Of a DNA stretch of 13,694 nucleotides, positions 1 to 7,165 are shown in pieces (position 1 is the first letter of the stretch; the number at the start of each line of letters is the position of its first letter). The position numbers and the translations under genes are program-made. The notes under the pieces are model-generated. The model made no database searches and was not told the DNA's origin. It saw nothing but the letters and a program-made list of their open reading frames with translations. Source of the stretch: Candidatus Omnitrophota bacterium (GTDB lineage: Bacteria > Omnitrophota > Gorgyraeia > Gygaellales > Profunditerraquicolaceae). Location of the stretch: contig JAQUKF010000021.1 in the NCBI GenBank assembly GCA_028719265.1, positions 1 to 13,694 on the forward strand, read 5' to 3'.

Positions 1-903
1 ATAAAGATCCCGCTTTTTTACATGGGGGGGAGGTTTTTGAGCGGCGAAAGAATGACGGAGGAGAGGCTGCGTAATTTCATAAACAGCTCTCTGGATGCCG
101 GTCTTGCCGGGCCGGGACTGATGCCGGCTGACCCCGTCGAGTATTTTAAAAGCTTTGTCCCCCTGTCGGTGGTTGTCGCCGGTCTTGAAGACGGGATAAA
201 CCCCTGCGCGTTCACGGTGATCGTCTTCTTTATTTCTTTCCTGGCTGCCCAGGGGTACCGCAAGAGGGAGCTGTTTTTTATCGGCTCGGCCTTCATCATT
301 TCGGTTTTCCTGACATACCTGGGTATCGGCCTGGGCATATTCAATTTTTTCTACCGGTTCCGCGGGCTTTGGATGCTCACTCATCTGTTCAATATAACGA
401 TGGGCCTGGCCTGTATCGTTTTCGGCATCCTGGCAGTTTATGATTTCATCAAATTCAAGAGGACCGGTTCCACAGACGATCTTGTCCTGCAGCTGCCTGC
501 GGCGGTCAAAGAACGGATACGCAAGGTCGTGGGGTTCTTTTACCGGAAAGGCACCCGCCAGAGGCAGGAGGGCGGCTCTTGCGGATTGGCCAGGCTGGTT
601 GCCAGCGCCTTCATTACCGGTTTTCTTGTTTCCCTGCTGGAAGCGGTCTGCACCGGACAGGTGTATTTACCAACGATAGCCTTTGTGCTCAAGGCCAGCT
701 CTTTTAAACTGCAGGCCCTGGGTTATCTTTTGATCTATAATATCATGTTTATCGTCCCGCTTTTGGTCATCTTTGCGCTTGCGCTGTTTGGCACGACCAG
801 CATACAGTTCGCGGGATTCCTGAAAAAACATCTGGGTTCCATCAAGATATTCATGGCTGTCTTGTTCTTTGTTTTAGGGGTGTTTTTACTCTGGAGGGGT
901 TGA
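1..903 (+). CDS. CcdA/DsbD-type membrane thiol-disulfide carrier with thioredoxin-like N-terminal remnant (5' partial)
   Basis: This is a polytopic inner-membrane protein of the cytochrome c biogenesis CcdA/DsbD transmembrane family, which passes electrons from cytoplasmic thioredoxin to periplasmic thiols. Numbering from the ATG at 22, Cys62 lies in an 'INPC' motif in the first membrane helix and Cys210 in 'EAVCTGQVYLP'. These are the two signature cysteines of the family. About six hydrophobic segments are visible (roughly 45-72, 83-110, 119-142, 189-208, 232-256 and 274-291). The frame is open to the window edge. The residues before and after the ATG (IKIPLFY, then MGGRFLSGER) look like the cis-proline strand and following hairpin of a thioredoxin/glutaredoxin fold, so the true start is probably upstream and the ATG at 22 internal. 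No good Shine-Dalgarno sequence precedes the ATG at 22 or the one at 52. The stop overlaps the next start by one base (TGATG). The membrane-domain assignment is firm; the fusion is inferred. Confidence 0.82.
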   Translation: MKIPLFYMGGRFLSGERMTEERLRNFINSSLDAGLAGPGLMPADPVEYFKSFVPLSVVVAGLEDGINPCAFTVIVFFISFLAAQGYRKRELFFIGSAFIISVFLTYLGIGLGIFNFFYRFRGLWMLTHLFNITMGLACIVFGILAVYDFIKFKRTGSTDDLVLQLPAAVKERIRKVVGFFYRKGTRQRQEGGSCGLARLVASAFITGFLVSLLEAVCTGQVYLPTIAFVLKASSFKLQALGYLLIYNIMFIVPLLVIFALALFGTTSIQFAGFLKKHLGSIKIFMAVLFFVLGVFLLWRG

Positions 904-1292
904 TGCGCAAGTTGCTCTTATTCGTTTTTCTTTTTTTTCTCATTCTTCCGTCTCTGGCGGCAGGGGCCGCTGAGGCTGGCTCGGACACATGGGATTTCGG
1001 CAAAATAGCTGTTTCCGGAGGGATCGTAAAACATGTATTTTCGCTGAAAAACGATTCCACGGAGACCTTGAATATCACCGGCACATACGCCTCCTGCGGC
1101 TGCACTACCTCGGATATGGATAAGAATTCAATTAAGCCCGGTGAGAGCGCAAGCCTTGAGGTAAGGTTTGATCCTAAAGGATACTTTGGACCGATAACCC
1201 AGTATGTTTACGTGAATACCGACAGCAAGAAGACGCCTTTGTACAAGTTTACCGTTAAGGCCGATGTGTCCGGAGCCGGATTTAATTTTTAG
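903..1292 (+). CDS. Secreted DUF1573 protein with Cys-Gly-Cys motif
   Basis: This is a 129-residue exported protein of the DUF1573 family, an immunoglobulin-like beta-sandwich of unknown function. Residues 1-20 form a clear signal peptide: basic Arg-Lys, a Leu/Phe-rich core, then Ala-rich cleavage candidates around 20-25. The mature part has the usual family pattern: 'WDFGKI' near 30-35, a 'SCGCT' motif with Cys65 and Cys67, a 'IKPGES' turn near 77-82 and a final beta-strand. Cys65 and Cys67 are the only cysteines. I chose the ATG at 903 over the in-frame TTG at 900 because GGAGG at 893-897 lies 5 bases before the ATG but only 2 before the TTG. The one-base overlap with the upstream CcdA-like gene implies translational coupling, and a periplasmic thiol target or partner of that carrier is plausible but unproven. 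Confidence 0.87.
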   Translation: MRKLLLFVFLFFLILPSLAAGAAEAGSDTWDFGKIAVSGGIVKHVFSLKNDSTETLNITGTYASCGCTTSDMDKNSIKPGESASLEVRFDPKGYFGPITQYVYVNTDSKKTPLYKFTVKADVSGAGFNF

Positions 1293-1321
1293 CGATATTT
1301 GATAATAAAGGGGGGAATATT

Positions 1322-2284
1322 ATGTGGTCTTTACAGTTAAGGATGTGGCTTTTGGTAACTCTTTTGTTCGGTCTTATCTATTCGCTGGTCGTCATTATCG
1401 GCGCGGGCTTTCTGCATACAGGATCTTTCAGCTTTTACCTGATTATCGCCATTGTGATGATGTTCATCCAGTATATGCTGGGGCCCAAGATGGTGGAATG
1501 GAGCATGAGGGTAAAATATCTTAAGAGGCAGGACAATCCCCGCCTGTTCCAGATGCTGGAGGCCTTAAGCATGCGGGCCAATATCCCCATGCCGAAAATC
1601 GGAGTTGCCCAGATCGATATTCCAAACGCCTTTGCATTCGGCCGCTCGCTTAAGGACGGCAGGGTCTGCGTGACCAGCGGCATCCTTAACCTGCTTGATG
1701 AAGAGGAATTGAAAGCGGTTTTGGGACATGAGCTGAGCCATTTGAAGAACCACGATGTGCTTACGATCACCCTGCTTTCGGTGATCCCCATGGTTATGTA
1801 CAATATCGCCTGGCAATTCCTGTTTTACGGCCGCAGGCGGGATAGCCGGGGAGGCAATACCGTGCTTATCGGCTTGGCCGCTTTCATCTTTTATTTCATA
1901 ACCAATCTCCTGGTGTTATACGCTTCGCGTATCAGGGAGTATTTCGCTGACCGCGGTTCGGTGCTTTTGGGGAACCAGCCGAAAGCCCTGGCCTCCAGCC
2001 TTTATAAGCTGGCTTACGGTTCTGCCAGGCTGAACAAGGAATCCCTTAGGCAGGGAGAAGGACTGAAGGCCTTTTTTATCAATGACCCTTCCCGCGGAAG
2101 GAAAGAGGTGCTGGAGCTTTCGCAGTTGGACCTGGATAAGAGCGGTACGATTGACGCCTCTGAACTGGATATGCTCAGGAAGTCCAATATCAGGCTTAGT
2201 CTTGGAGACAGGATGATGGAGCTTTTAAGCACACATCCTAATATGCTTAAAAGGATCAAGAGACTTTCGCAATACCGGCCTTAA
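1322..2284 (+). CDS. HtpX-like M48 membrane zinc metalloprotease with EF-hand loop
   Basis: This 320-residue protein is an M48-family membrane protease of the HtpX type, which degrades damaged inner-membrane proteins. Two hydrophobic segments open the protein (about 8-30 and 37-54). The zinc site H136-E-L-S-H140 is complete, and Glu206 in 'SRIREYFAD' is the expected third zinc ligand. Further hydrophobic stretches lie at about 147-169 and 181-200, between the zinc-binding elements as in HtpX. The C-terminal end 'STHPNMLKRIKRL' is typical. The odd part is residues 270-281 (DLDKSGTIDASE), which match an EF-hand calcium-binding loop with Asp, Asp, Ser, Gly, Ile, Asp and Glu at positions 1, 3, 5, 6, 8, 9 and 12. 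A strong AAGGGGGGA ribosome-binding site precedes the ATG. The gene lies 29 nt after the DUF1573 gene with no terminator between them, so it may share its transcript. I leave the symbol empty because several HtpX-like paralogue families exist. Confidence 0.9.
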   Translation: MWSLQLRMWLLVTLLFGLIYSLVVIIGAGFLHTGSFSFYLIIAIVMMFIQYMLGPKMVEWSMRVKYLKRQDNPRLFQMLEALSMRANIPMPKIGVAQIDIPNAFAFGRSLKDGRVCVTSGILNLLDEEELKAVLGHELSHLKNHDVLTITLLSVIPMVMYNIAWQFLFYGRRRDSRGGNTVLIGLAAFIFYFITNLLVLYASRIREYFADRGSVLLGNQPKALASSLYKLAYGSARLNKESLRQGEGLKAFFINDPSRGRKEVLELSQLDLDKSGTIDASELDMLRKSNIRLSLGDRMMELLSTHPNMLKRIKRLSQYRP

Positions 2285-2290
2285 TATGTA

Positions 2291-2330
2291 AAAAATAGGA
2301 GGTTCCAGCAGGGTGGAACCTCCTATTTTT
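2291..2330 (+). terminator. Rho-independent terminator after the htpX-like gene
   Basis: A perfect 17-bp inverted repeat (AAAAATAGGAGGTTCCA at 2291-2307 pairing with 2314-2330) encloses a 6-base loop. The stem has a GC-containing core and ends in five T on the + strand. The matching five A at the left base give a T-tract on the minus strand as well, so it could work in both directions. It starts 6 bases after the protease stop codon and separates the envelope group from the lysS promoter. Confidence 0.93.
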
Positions 2331-2355
2331 ATCATTTCTCCCCGCCCGTTTTCTT

Positions 2356-2384
2356 TTGACATAACCCCAAATCTACTATATAAT
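2356..2384 (+). promoter_or_regulatory. Consensus sigma70-type promoter for lysS and the downstream genes
   Basis: A perfect -35 box TTGACA (2356-2361) and a perfect -10 box TATAAT (2379-2384) are separated by the optimal 17 bases. The predicted start site is the A at about 2391, only about 3 bases before the lysS ATG at 2394. It lies directly downstream of the terminator and is the only consensus promoter I found in the window. No operator-like repeat overlaps it, so high constitutive expression is the simplest reading. Confidence 0.88.
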
Positions 2385-2393
2385 TACTAAACT

Positions 2394-3848
2394 ATGGATA
2401 TTAACGAGATTATTCAGCAAAGGGTGGCTAAATTGGAGGCGCTTAAAGAGAAAAACGTGCCTCCGTACCCGGCTTTTGTGCCGGTTCATCAGACTATAGG
2501 AAGCGCTTTGACTTCTTTCGAAGAAGGCAAGAATGTTACTCTTTGCGGCAGGATTACCGCTAACCGCAGCCACGGCAAGGTGGGGTTTATGGATTTAAGG
2601 GATTCTACCGGCAAGATACAACTTTATATCAAACGCGATCTTTTGGGGGATGATAAAGCCGGTCTTGTTGGGCAGCTTGATATCGCCGATATCATAAGCG
2701 TAAGCGGAGAGCTTTTTAAGACTCATACGGGTGAGTTTACGGTCAAGGTTTCCGATCTGACGGTGCTGGCCAAGGCCCTGCGGCCTCTGCCGGAAAAGTG
2801 GCATGGTTTAAAGGATGTGGAGCTGCGTTACAGGCAGCGTTACCTGGACCTGCTTTCCAATGAGCAGGTAAAGAATGTGTTTTTGCTGCGCGCAAAGGTA
2901 ATCCGGGCCGTGCGTAATTTTCTCGATGAGAAAGGCTTCCTGGAGGTAGAGACCCCGATGATGCACGATATTGCCGGCGGGGCGGCGGGCAGGCCGTTTA
3001 CGACATTCCATAACGAATACGGGATGCAGCTTTATTTAAGGATTGCCCCGGAGCTGTATTTGAAACGCCTGCTGGTGGGAGGGCTTGACCGGGTTTATGA
3101 GATCAACCGTTCTTTCCGCAACGAAGGGGTTTCCACCCGGCATAACCCGGAATTTACTATGCTTGAGGTCTATCAGGCTTACGCAAATTGCGAAGATATG
3201 ATCAACTTGACCCAGGAACTGATCTGTTATGCGGCAAAGGAGGTCACGGGCAAAGAAGAGCTGGCCTGCCAGGGTAAGGCTATTTCGCTTAAGACCCCGT
3301 GGGCCAGGCAGTCCTTTGCCGGGCTGGTCAAGGACAAGTTCGGTATCGAGCCATCCGATACTCCGGAAAAAATGCTTGAGAAACTGCAGGAAAAGGGGTT
3401 TGCAAAAGACAAAACGCGCTTAAGCCGTTCGCAGATAAACAAGGTTATCGAAGATGCCCTGGAAGAGGGGCTGCAGGTAAACCCTGTCTTCATCACGGAT
3501 TATTTTACCAGTCTTTGCCCTTTGGCCAAGACCAAGAAAGATAACCCCTTGATCTCGGAGAGGTTTGAGCTCTATGTGGCGGGGATGGAGATCGCCAACG
3601 CCTATTCCGAATTGAACGATCCACGCGAACAGCGCAGGCGTTTTGAGGAAGAGGTCAGGGAACTTGACCCTAATGAGGCAAAGAGCGTGGATGAGGATTA
3701 TATCCTGGCCCTGGAGCATGGCATGCCTCCTGCCGGCGGGCTTGGTATTGGGATCGACAGGCTGGTTATGCTGCTTGCGGACCAGCAGTCGATCAGGGAT
3801 GTGATACTGTTTCCCTTGTTGAGGAAGCAGGAAGAGGCCCAGGAGTGA
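2394..3848 (+). CDS. lysS: Lysyl-tRNA synthetase, class II
   Basis: This cytoplasmic enzyme charges tRNA(Lys) with lysine using ATP. At 484 residues it is close to the usual bacterial class II LysRS length. The N-terminus 'QQRVAKLEALKEK..PPYP' matches the family start. An OB-fold anticodon-binding domain spans about 48-125. The catalytic core has motif 1 (about 178-190, 'GFLEVETPMM'), then 'GGAAGRPF', motif 2 (about 234-258, with 'FRNEG' and 'RHNPEFTMLE') and motif 3 ('GLGIGIDR', 449-456). No domain is missing. There is no Shine-Dalgarno sequence before the ATG; the promoter position predicts a leaderless mRNA starting about 3 bases upstream. This is the first gene of the long downstream cluster, and the permease gene starts one base after its stop. 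Confidence 0.97.
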   Translation: MDINEIIQQRVAKLEALKEKNVPPYPAFVPVHQTIGSALTSFEEGKNVTLCGRITANRSHGKVGFMDLRDSTGKIQLYIKRDLLGDDKAGLVGQLDIADIISVSGELFKTHTGEFTVKVSDLTVLAKALRPLPEKWHGLKDVELRYRQRYLDLLSNEQVKNVFLLRAKVIRAVRNFLDEKGFLEVETPMMHDIAGGAAGRPFTTFHNEYGMQLYLRIAPELYLKRLLVGGLDRVYEINRSFRNEGVSTRHNPEFTMLEVYQAYANCEDMINLTQELICYAAKEVTGKEELACQGKAISLKTPWARQSFAGLVKDKFGIEPSDTPEKMLEKLQEKGFAKDKTRLSRSQINKVIEDALEEGLQVNPVFITDYFTSLCPLAKTKKDNPLISERFELYVAGMEIANAYSELNDPREQRRRFEEEVRELDPNEAKSVDEDYILALEHGMPPAGGLGIGIDRLVMLLADQQSIRDVILFPLLRKQEEAQE

Positions 3849-3849
3849 T

Positions 3850-5061
3850 ATGATCCCGGAGTTATGGCTTAGCCAGAGATACCTTAGGGCGGGCAAGAAA
3901 GAAAAGATAATTTCCACGACCGCGCTCATCTCCATGGTTGGGATTGCCATCGGGGTTATGGTGCTGATCGTGGTGATCTCGGTAATGAGCGGATTTGACA
4001 GGTTCCTTGAAGACAAGATGGTCGGTACCAACGCGCATCTGTCTTTGGAATTTTACGGCGGCTCAAAGGAACCTTATCGGGTAATCGATAAGCTCAACTC
4101 TCTTGATTACGTAAAAGGTTCATCGCCTTTTATCGATGGGCAGGCGCTGGTAAAGAACGATAAGTCGATCTTTGGCGTGGAGGTGCGCGGTATCGACCCG
4201 AAGCTGCAGCCTAAGGTATCCGATATCGATGAATACCTTAAGGCGGGAAGCTATGATTTTTCCGGCAACGAAGTGGCGGTAGGCCAGGAGCTTGCCTGGC
4301 GCCTGGGAGTGGGGGTAGGGGAAAAGATAAGCTTGGTTTCCCCGGTCACCCTTACCAAGACGGATTTCCTGATCAAGGGTATTTTTAACAGCGGGATGTA
4401 TCTTTATGATTCCAGCCTGGTCCTCACCGGAATAAAAGGGGCGCAGGATTTTTATAAGATGCCGGATACAGTAGGCGGCATCGCGGTCAAGGTCGACGAT
4501 GCTTATAAGGTCGAGGATATTAAGGAAAGGCTGTATCGGGATTTGACCGGGGTCGGTCCGTACCGGGCACGCACCTGGATAGACGCCAATAGGAATTTCC
4601 TGGAGGCATTGAAGCTGGAAAAGATAGTCATGTTCATAGTAGTGACCATGACTACGGTAGTGGCGGCATTCGGCATACTAAGCACATTGATCATGTCGGT
4701 AATGAGCAGGATCAAGGATATCGGTATCCTGCGTTCAGTCGGGGCCAAGACCGGGAGTATCTTGCAGGTTTTTGTTTTTCAGGGGGTTTCCATCGGCCTG
4801 GCCGGGATCGTCCTGGGGTTGGGGGCGGGGATCTCGCTTGCTCTTTCTCTGGATAAGGTGGTGAATTTTATATCCCGGATCATCGGCAGGGAACTTATTC
4901 CCAAGGACGTTTATTATTTTGAGCGCATCCCGGTGAATATAAATGCCGGGGATATCAGTTTGATATTATTATCTGCCCTGGCGATAGTCCTGGTTGCCAG
5001 CATATATCCGGCGTATTACGCCGCCAGGATAGTTCCCAGCGAGGCGGTGCGGCATGAATAA
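3850..5061 (+). CDS. LolC/LolE-family lipoprotein-release ABC transporter permease
   Basis: This 403-residue inner-membrane protein is the permease of a Lol-type ABC transporter, which extracts mature lipoproteins from the inner membrane for transfer to the outer membrane. The family layout is clear: a start like 'LSQRYLRAGKKEKIIS', a first membrane helix at about 22-47, a large periplasmic MacB-type domain at about 50-255, and three C-terminal FtsX-type helices (about 259-284, 303-333, 367-391). The segment 'KDIGILRSVGAK' (about 289-300) is the cytoplasmic coupling region that contacts the ATPase. AGGAG at 3841-3845 lies 4 bases before the ATG. The end overlaps the ATPase gene by 8 bases. 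Only one permease gene is present, so it may form a homodimer, or a LolC/LolE partner may lie elsewhere; for this reason I do not assign lolC or lolE. Confidence 0.92.
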   Translation: MIPELWLSQRYLRAGKKEKIISTTALISMVGIAIGVMVLIVVISVMSGFDRFLEDKMVGTNAHLSLEFYGGSKEPYRVIDKLNSLDYVKGSSPFIDGQALVKNDKSIFGVEVRGIDPKLQPKVSDIDEYLKAGSYDFSGNEVAVGQELAWRLGVGVGEKISLVSPVTLTKTDFLIKGIFNSGMYLYDSSLVLTGIKGAQDFYKMPDTVGGIAVKVDDAYKVEDIKERLYRDLTGVGPYRARTWIDANRNFLEALKLEKIVMFIVVTMTTVVAAFGILSTLIMSVMSRIKDIGILRSVGAKTGSILQVFVFQGVSIGLAGIVLGLGAGISLALSLDKVVNFISRIIGRELIPKDVYYFERIPVNINAGDISLILLSALAIVLVASIYPAYYAARIVPSEAVRHE

Positions 5062-5734
5062 TGATATAGTCAGGGCAAGCGGTATCTGCAAGAGTTATTG
5101 CGACCAGGCAAGCCGCCTTGATGTATTAAAAGATATAGATTTTTCCGTAGGCAAGGGAGAGTTCCTGGCGATCCAGGGTCCTTCGGGAGCGGGTAAGTCC
5201 ACGCTCTTGCATATATTGGGCGGCCTGGATAATCCCAGCGGCGGCAAGGTTTATTTCGAGGGGGAAGATATCTACGGCCTGGACGATAACGCGCGTTCGG
5301 TGTTCCGTAACCGCAAGGTCGGTTTTGTTTTTCAGTTCTTCCATCTTTTGCCGGAATTGACCGCGCTGGAGAACGTCCTGTTTCCCAGTCTTCTAAGGAG
5401 CTGGTGGCAGAGGAAGAAGAACCTGGAGCGCGCCCGCGGCCTTCTGGAAAGGCTGGGGCTTGCGCAAAGACTGACGCATAAGCCGCAGGCCTTGTCGGGA
5501 GGGGAGCAGCAGAGGGTGGCTATCTGCCGCGCGCTGATAAACCAGCCGCAGCTTTTGCTTTGCGACGAGCCTACCGGTAACCTGGATTCGGAAAACGGCC
5601 AGATCATCATTAAGCTGCTTACCGAGCTTAACCGGGAGGAAAAGATCACGGTCCTTATGGTTACGCACGACAAGGATATCGCAAAAGTAGCAGGCAGGCT
5701 TATACATTTGAAAGACGGAATGATATTACATTGA
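5054..5734 (+). CDS. lolD: Lipoprotein-release ABC transporter ATP-binding protein LolD
   Basis: This 226-residue protein is the ATPase that powers the adjacent Lol-type permease. All ABC motifs are intact: Walker A 'GPSGAGKST' (42-50), Q-loop Gln94 in 'FVFQFFHLLPELTALENV', signature 'LSGGEQQRVA' (147-156), Walker B ending in Asp171-Glu172 ('LLLCDEPTGNLDS') and switch His205. The 'FQFFHLLPELTALENV' segment is characteristic of the LolD/MacB subgroup. The start lies inside the end of the permease gene (8-base overlap), with a weak purine-rich site upstream, so translational coupling is likely. A MacB-type exporter ATPase is the alternative, but the LolC/E-like partner favours Lol. Confidence 0.93.
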   Translation: MNNDIVRASGICKSYCDQASRLDVLKDIDFSVGKGEFLAIQGPSGAGKSTLLHILGGLDNPSGGKVYFEGEDIYGLDDNARSVFRNRKVGFVFQFFHLLPELTALENVLFPSLLRSWWQRKKNLERARGLLERLGLAQRLTHKPQALSGGEQQRVAICRALINQPQLLLCDEPTGNLDSENGQIIIKLLTELNREEKITVLMVTHDKDIAKVAGRLIHLKDGMILH

Positions 5735-5782
5735 TCCGTTCCGGATTGAGATAACACGGACGGCAGAAAGAAGAGGAGAAAA

Positions 5783-6652
5783 ATGAAGATCTATATCAAC
5801 GGGAAATTTTATGACAGGGAGAACGCGAAGGTTTCCGTTTTTGACCATGGTTTGCTTTATGGAGACGGGGTTTTCGAAGGGATCCGCTCCTATAATCGCA
5901 AAGTGTTTAAGCTGAGCGAGCATATTGACCGTCTTTTTGAATCTGCACAGAGTATAATGCTAAAGGTTCCCTTGAACAAGGAACAGCTGATCAAGGCGGT
6001 TACCCAGACGCTTAAGATCAATAAACTGGATAACGCGTATATCCGCCTGGTGGTTACGCGCGGAGAGGGGGATTTGGGGCTTGATCCGCGTAAATGCACC
6101 AAAGGATCCACGGTGATTATCATCGCGGATAAGATCGCCCTGTACCCTGAGAAACTCTACAGGGAAGGGCTGGCGATCGTGACCGTGCCTACGGTGCGTA
6201 ATCTGCCCGAAGCGCTTAATCCGCAGATCAAGTCTTTGAATTATTTGAATAATATCCTGGCCAAGATCGAGGCTGCCAACTGCGGGAGCGACGAGGCGAT
6301 CATGCTTGATTCGCTGGGGTATGTGGCGGAGTGTACGGGGGATAATATATTTGTGGTTAAGAACGGACATCTTTATACACCCCCGCAGTGTATGGGCACC
6401 TTGCGCGGGATCACCCGTGATTCGATCCTGGAGATCGCCCGTAAAAGCAGGATCCCGGTGCATGAACATGTGATCACCCGGCATGAAGTATATATTTCCG
6501 ATGAGTGTTTCCTGACAGGAACTGCCGCAGAGATTATCCCGGTAGTGAAGGTGGACGGCAGGATCATCGGAGGCGGTAAACCCGGAAGACTTACACTTTC
6601 GCTTATAAAGAAATTCAAGACACTCACCGGCAGGGAAGGGACGAGGTATTGA
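5783..6652 (+). CDS. ilvE: Branched-chain amino acid aminotransferase (PLP class IV)
   Basis: This PLP enzyme catalyses the last step of valine, leucine and isoleucine synthesis: transamination of the 2-oxo acids with glutamate. The 289 residues open with 'MKIYINGKF..' and 'FDHGLLYGDGVFEGIRSY' (20-37), the hallmark of IlvE-type class IV transaminases. Lys150 in 'NPQIKSLNYLNN' is the PLP Schiff-base lysine, and Glu183 in 'AECTGDNIF' is the residue expected to contact the pyridine nitrogen. The C-terminal 'ECFLTGTAAEIIPV' is also typical. D-amino-acid transaminase and aminodeoxychorismate lyase share the fold but usually lack this N-terminal signature. AGAGGAG at 5771-5777 is a strong ribosome-binding site. 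The 48-nt gap before it holds only a weak TCCGT/ACGGA inverted repeat and no convincing promoter. Its stop overlaps the mcsA start (TGATG). Confidence 0.92.
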   Translation: MKIYINGKFYDRENAKVSVFDHGLLYGDGVFEGIRSYNRKVFKLSEHIDRLFESAQSIMLKVPLNKEQLIKAVTQTLKINKLDNAYIRLVVTRGEGDLGLDPRKCTKGSTVIIIADKIALYPEKLYREGLAIVTVPTVRNLPEALNPQIKSLNYLNNILAKIEAANCGSDEAIMLDSLGYVAECTGDNIFVVKNGHLYTPPQCMGTLRGITRDSILEIARKSRIPVHEHVITRHEVYISDECFLTGTAAEIIPVVKVDGRIIGGGKPGRLTLSLIKKFKTLTGREGTRY

Positions 6653-7164
6653 TGCTCTGCGATATTTGCAAGAAAAACCAGGCTACGGTTCATCTGACTG
6701 AGATCATCGACGATCAGATGACCGAGCTTCACCTTTGCGAGGAGTGCGCAAGGCATAAGAGCGCGGCTATGGAGCAGCAATTCGGCTTAAGCGACCTTTT
6801 GGCGGGCATGGCTGATTTCGGGAAGCCGGAGCAGGAAGAGGAAAATTCCGCCGCCAAATGCCCGAACTGCAACTTGACCTACGCGGATTTCAAGAAGATC
6901 GGCAGGCTTGGCTGCGGGGATTGCTATAACGCCTTCCGTAAATACCTGGCTCCTCTGTTAAAACGGATACACGGCTCAAGCCAGCACGTGGGGAAGTCTC
7001 CGCTTGCCAAGGGCAAGGATTCTGTAAAGTCTAATAGAAAGGGAACGGAACTGGTTAATTTGAAAGCCGAAATGCAGAGGGCGATACAAAAAGAGAATTT
7101 CGAGGAAGCGGCGCGGCTGCGCGACCAGATCAGGGCAATAGAGTCAAAGAAGGATAAGGGATAA
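6652..7164 (+). CDS. mcsA: McsA, zinc-binding activator of the protein arginine kinase
   Basis: This 170-residue protein matches McsA, which stimulates the kinase McsB and helps deliver clients to the Clp protease. Two four-cysteine zinc sites are visible: Cys3, Cys6, Cys29 and Cys32, then Cys70, Cys73, Cys88 and Cys91 ('CPNCNLTYADFKKIGRLGCGDC'). A basic linker (about 105-132) leads to a C-terminal UVR motif at about 136-164 ('AIQKENFEEAARLRDQI'), which recurs in the ClpC middle domain. I chose the ATG at 6652 over the adjacent TTG at 6649 because it forms the TGATG overlap with ilvE and sits 5 bases after GAGG. It is followed one base later by mcsB. Confidence 0.93.
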   Translation: MLCDICKKNQATVHLTEIIDDQMTELHLCEECARHKSAAMEQQFGLSDLLAGMADFGKPEQEEENSAAKCPNCNLTYADFKKIGRLGCGDCYNAFRKYLAPLLKRIHGSSQHVGKSPLAKGKDSVKSNRKGTELVNLKAEMQRAIQKENFEEAARLRDQIRAIESKKDKG

Positions 7165-7165
7165 G

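Noticed and set aside
24..30. A run of seven G at the start of the first gene, considered as a phase-variable tract.
   Set aside because: The translated frame is coherent on both sides of the run, and seven bases is short for a switching tract; an assembly indel cannot be excluded but nothing suggests one.
3420..4031. A 203-codon minus-strand frame across the lysS-permease junction.
   Set aside because: It runs opposite two well-identified genes, has no recognisable domain and has no promoter or ribosome-binding site.
5735..5760. An inverted repeat TCCGT...ACGGA between lolD and ilvE.
   Set aside because: Five-base arms separated by 16 bases are expected by chance; there is no T-tract and it does not resemble a CtsR or HrcA operator.
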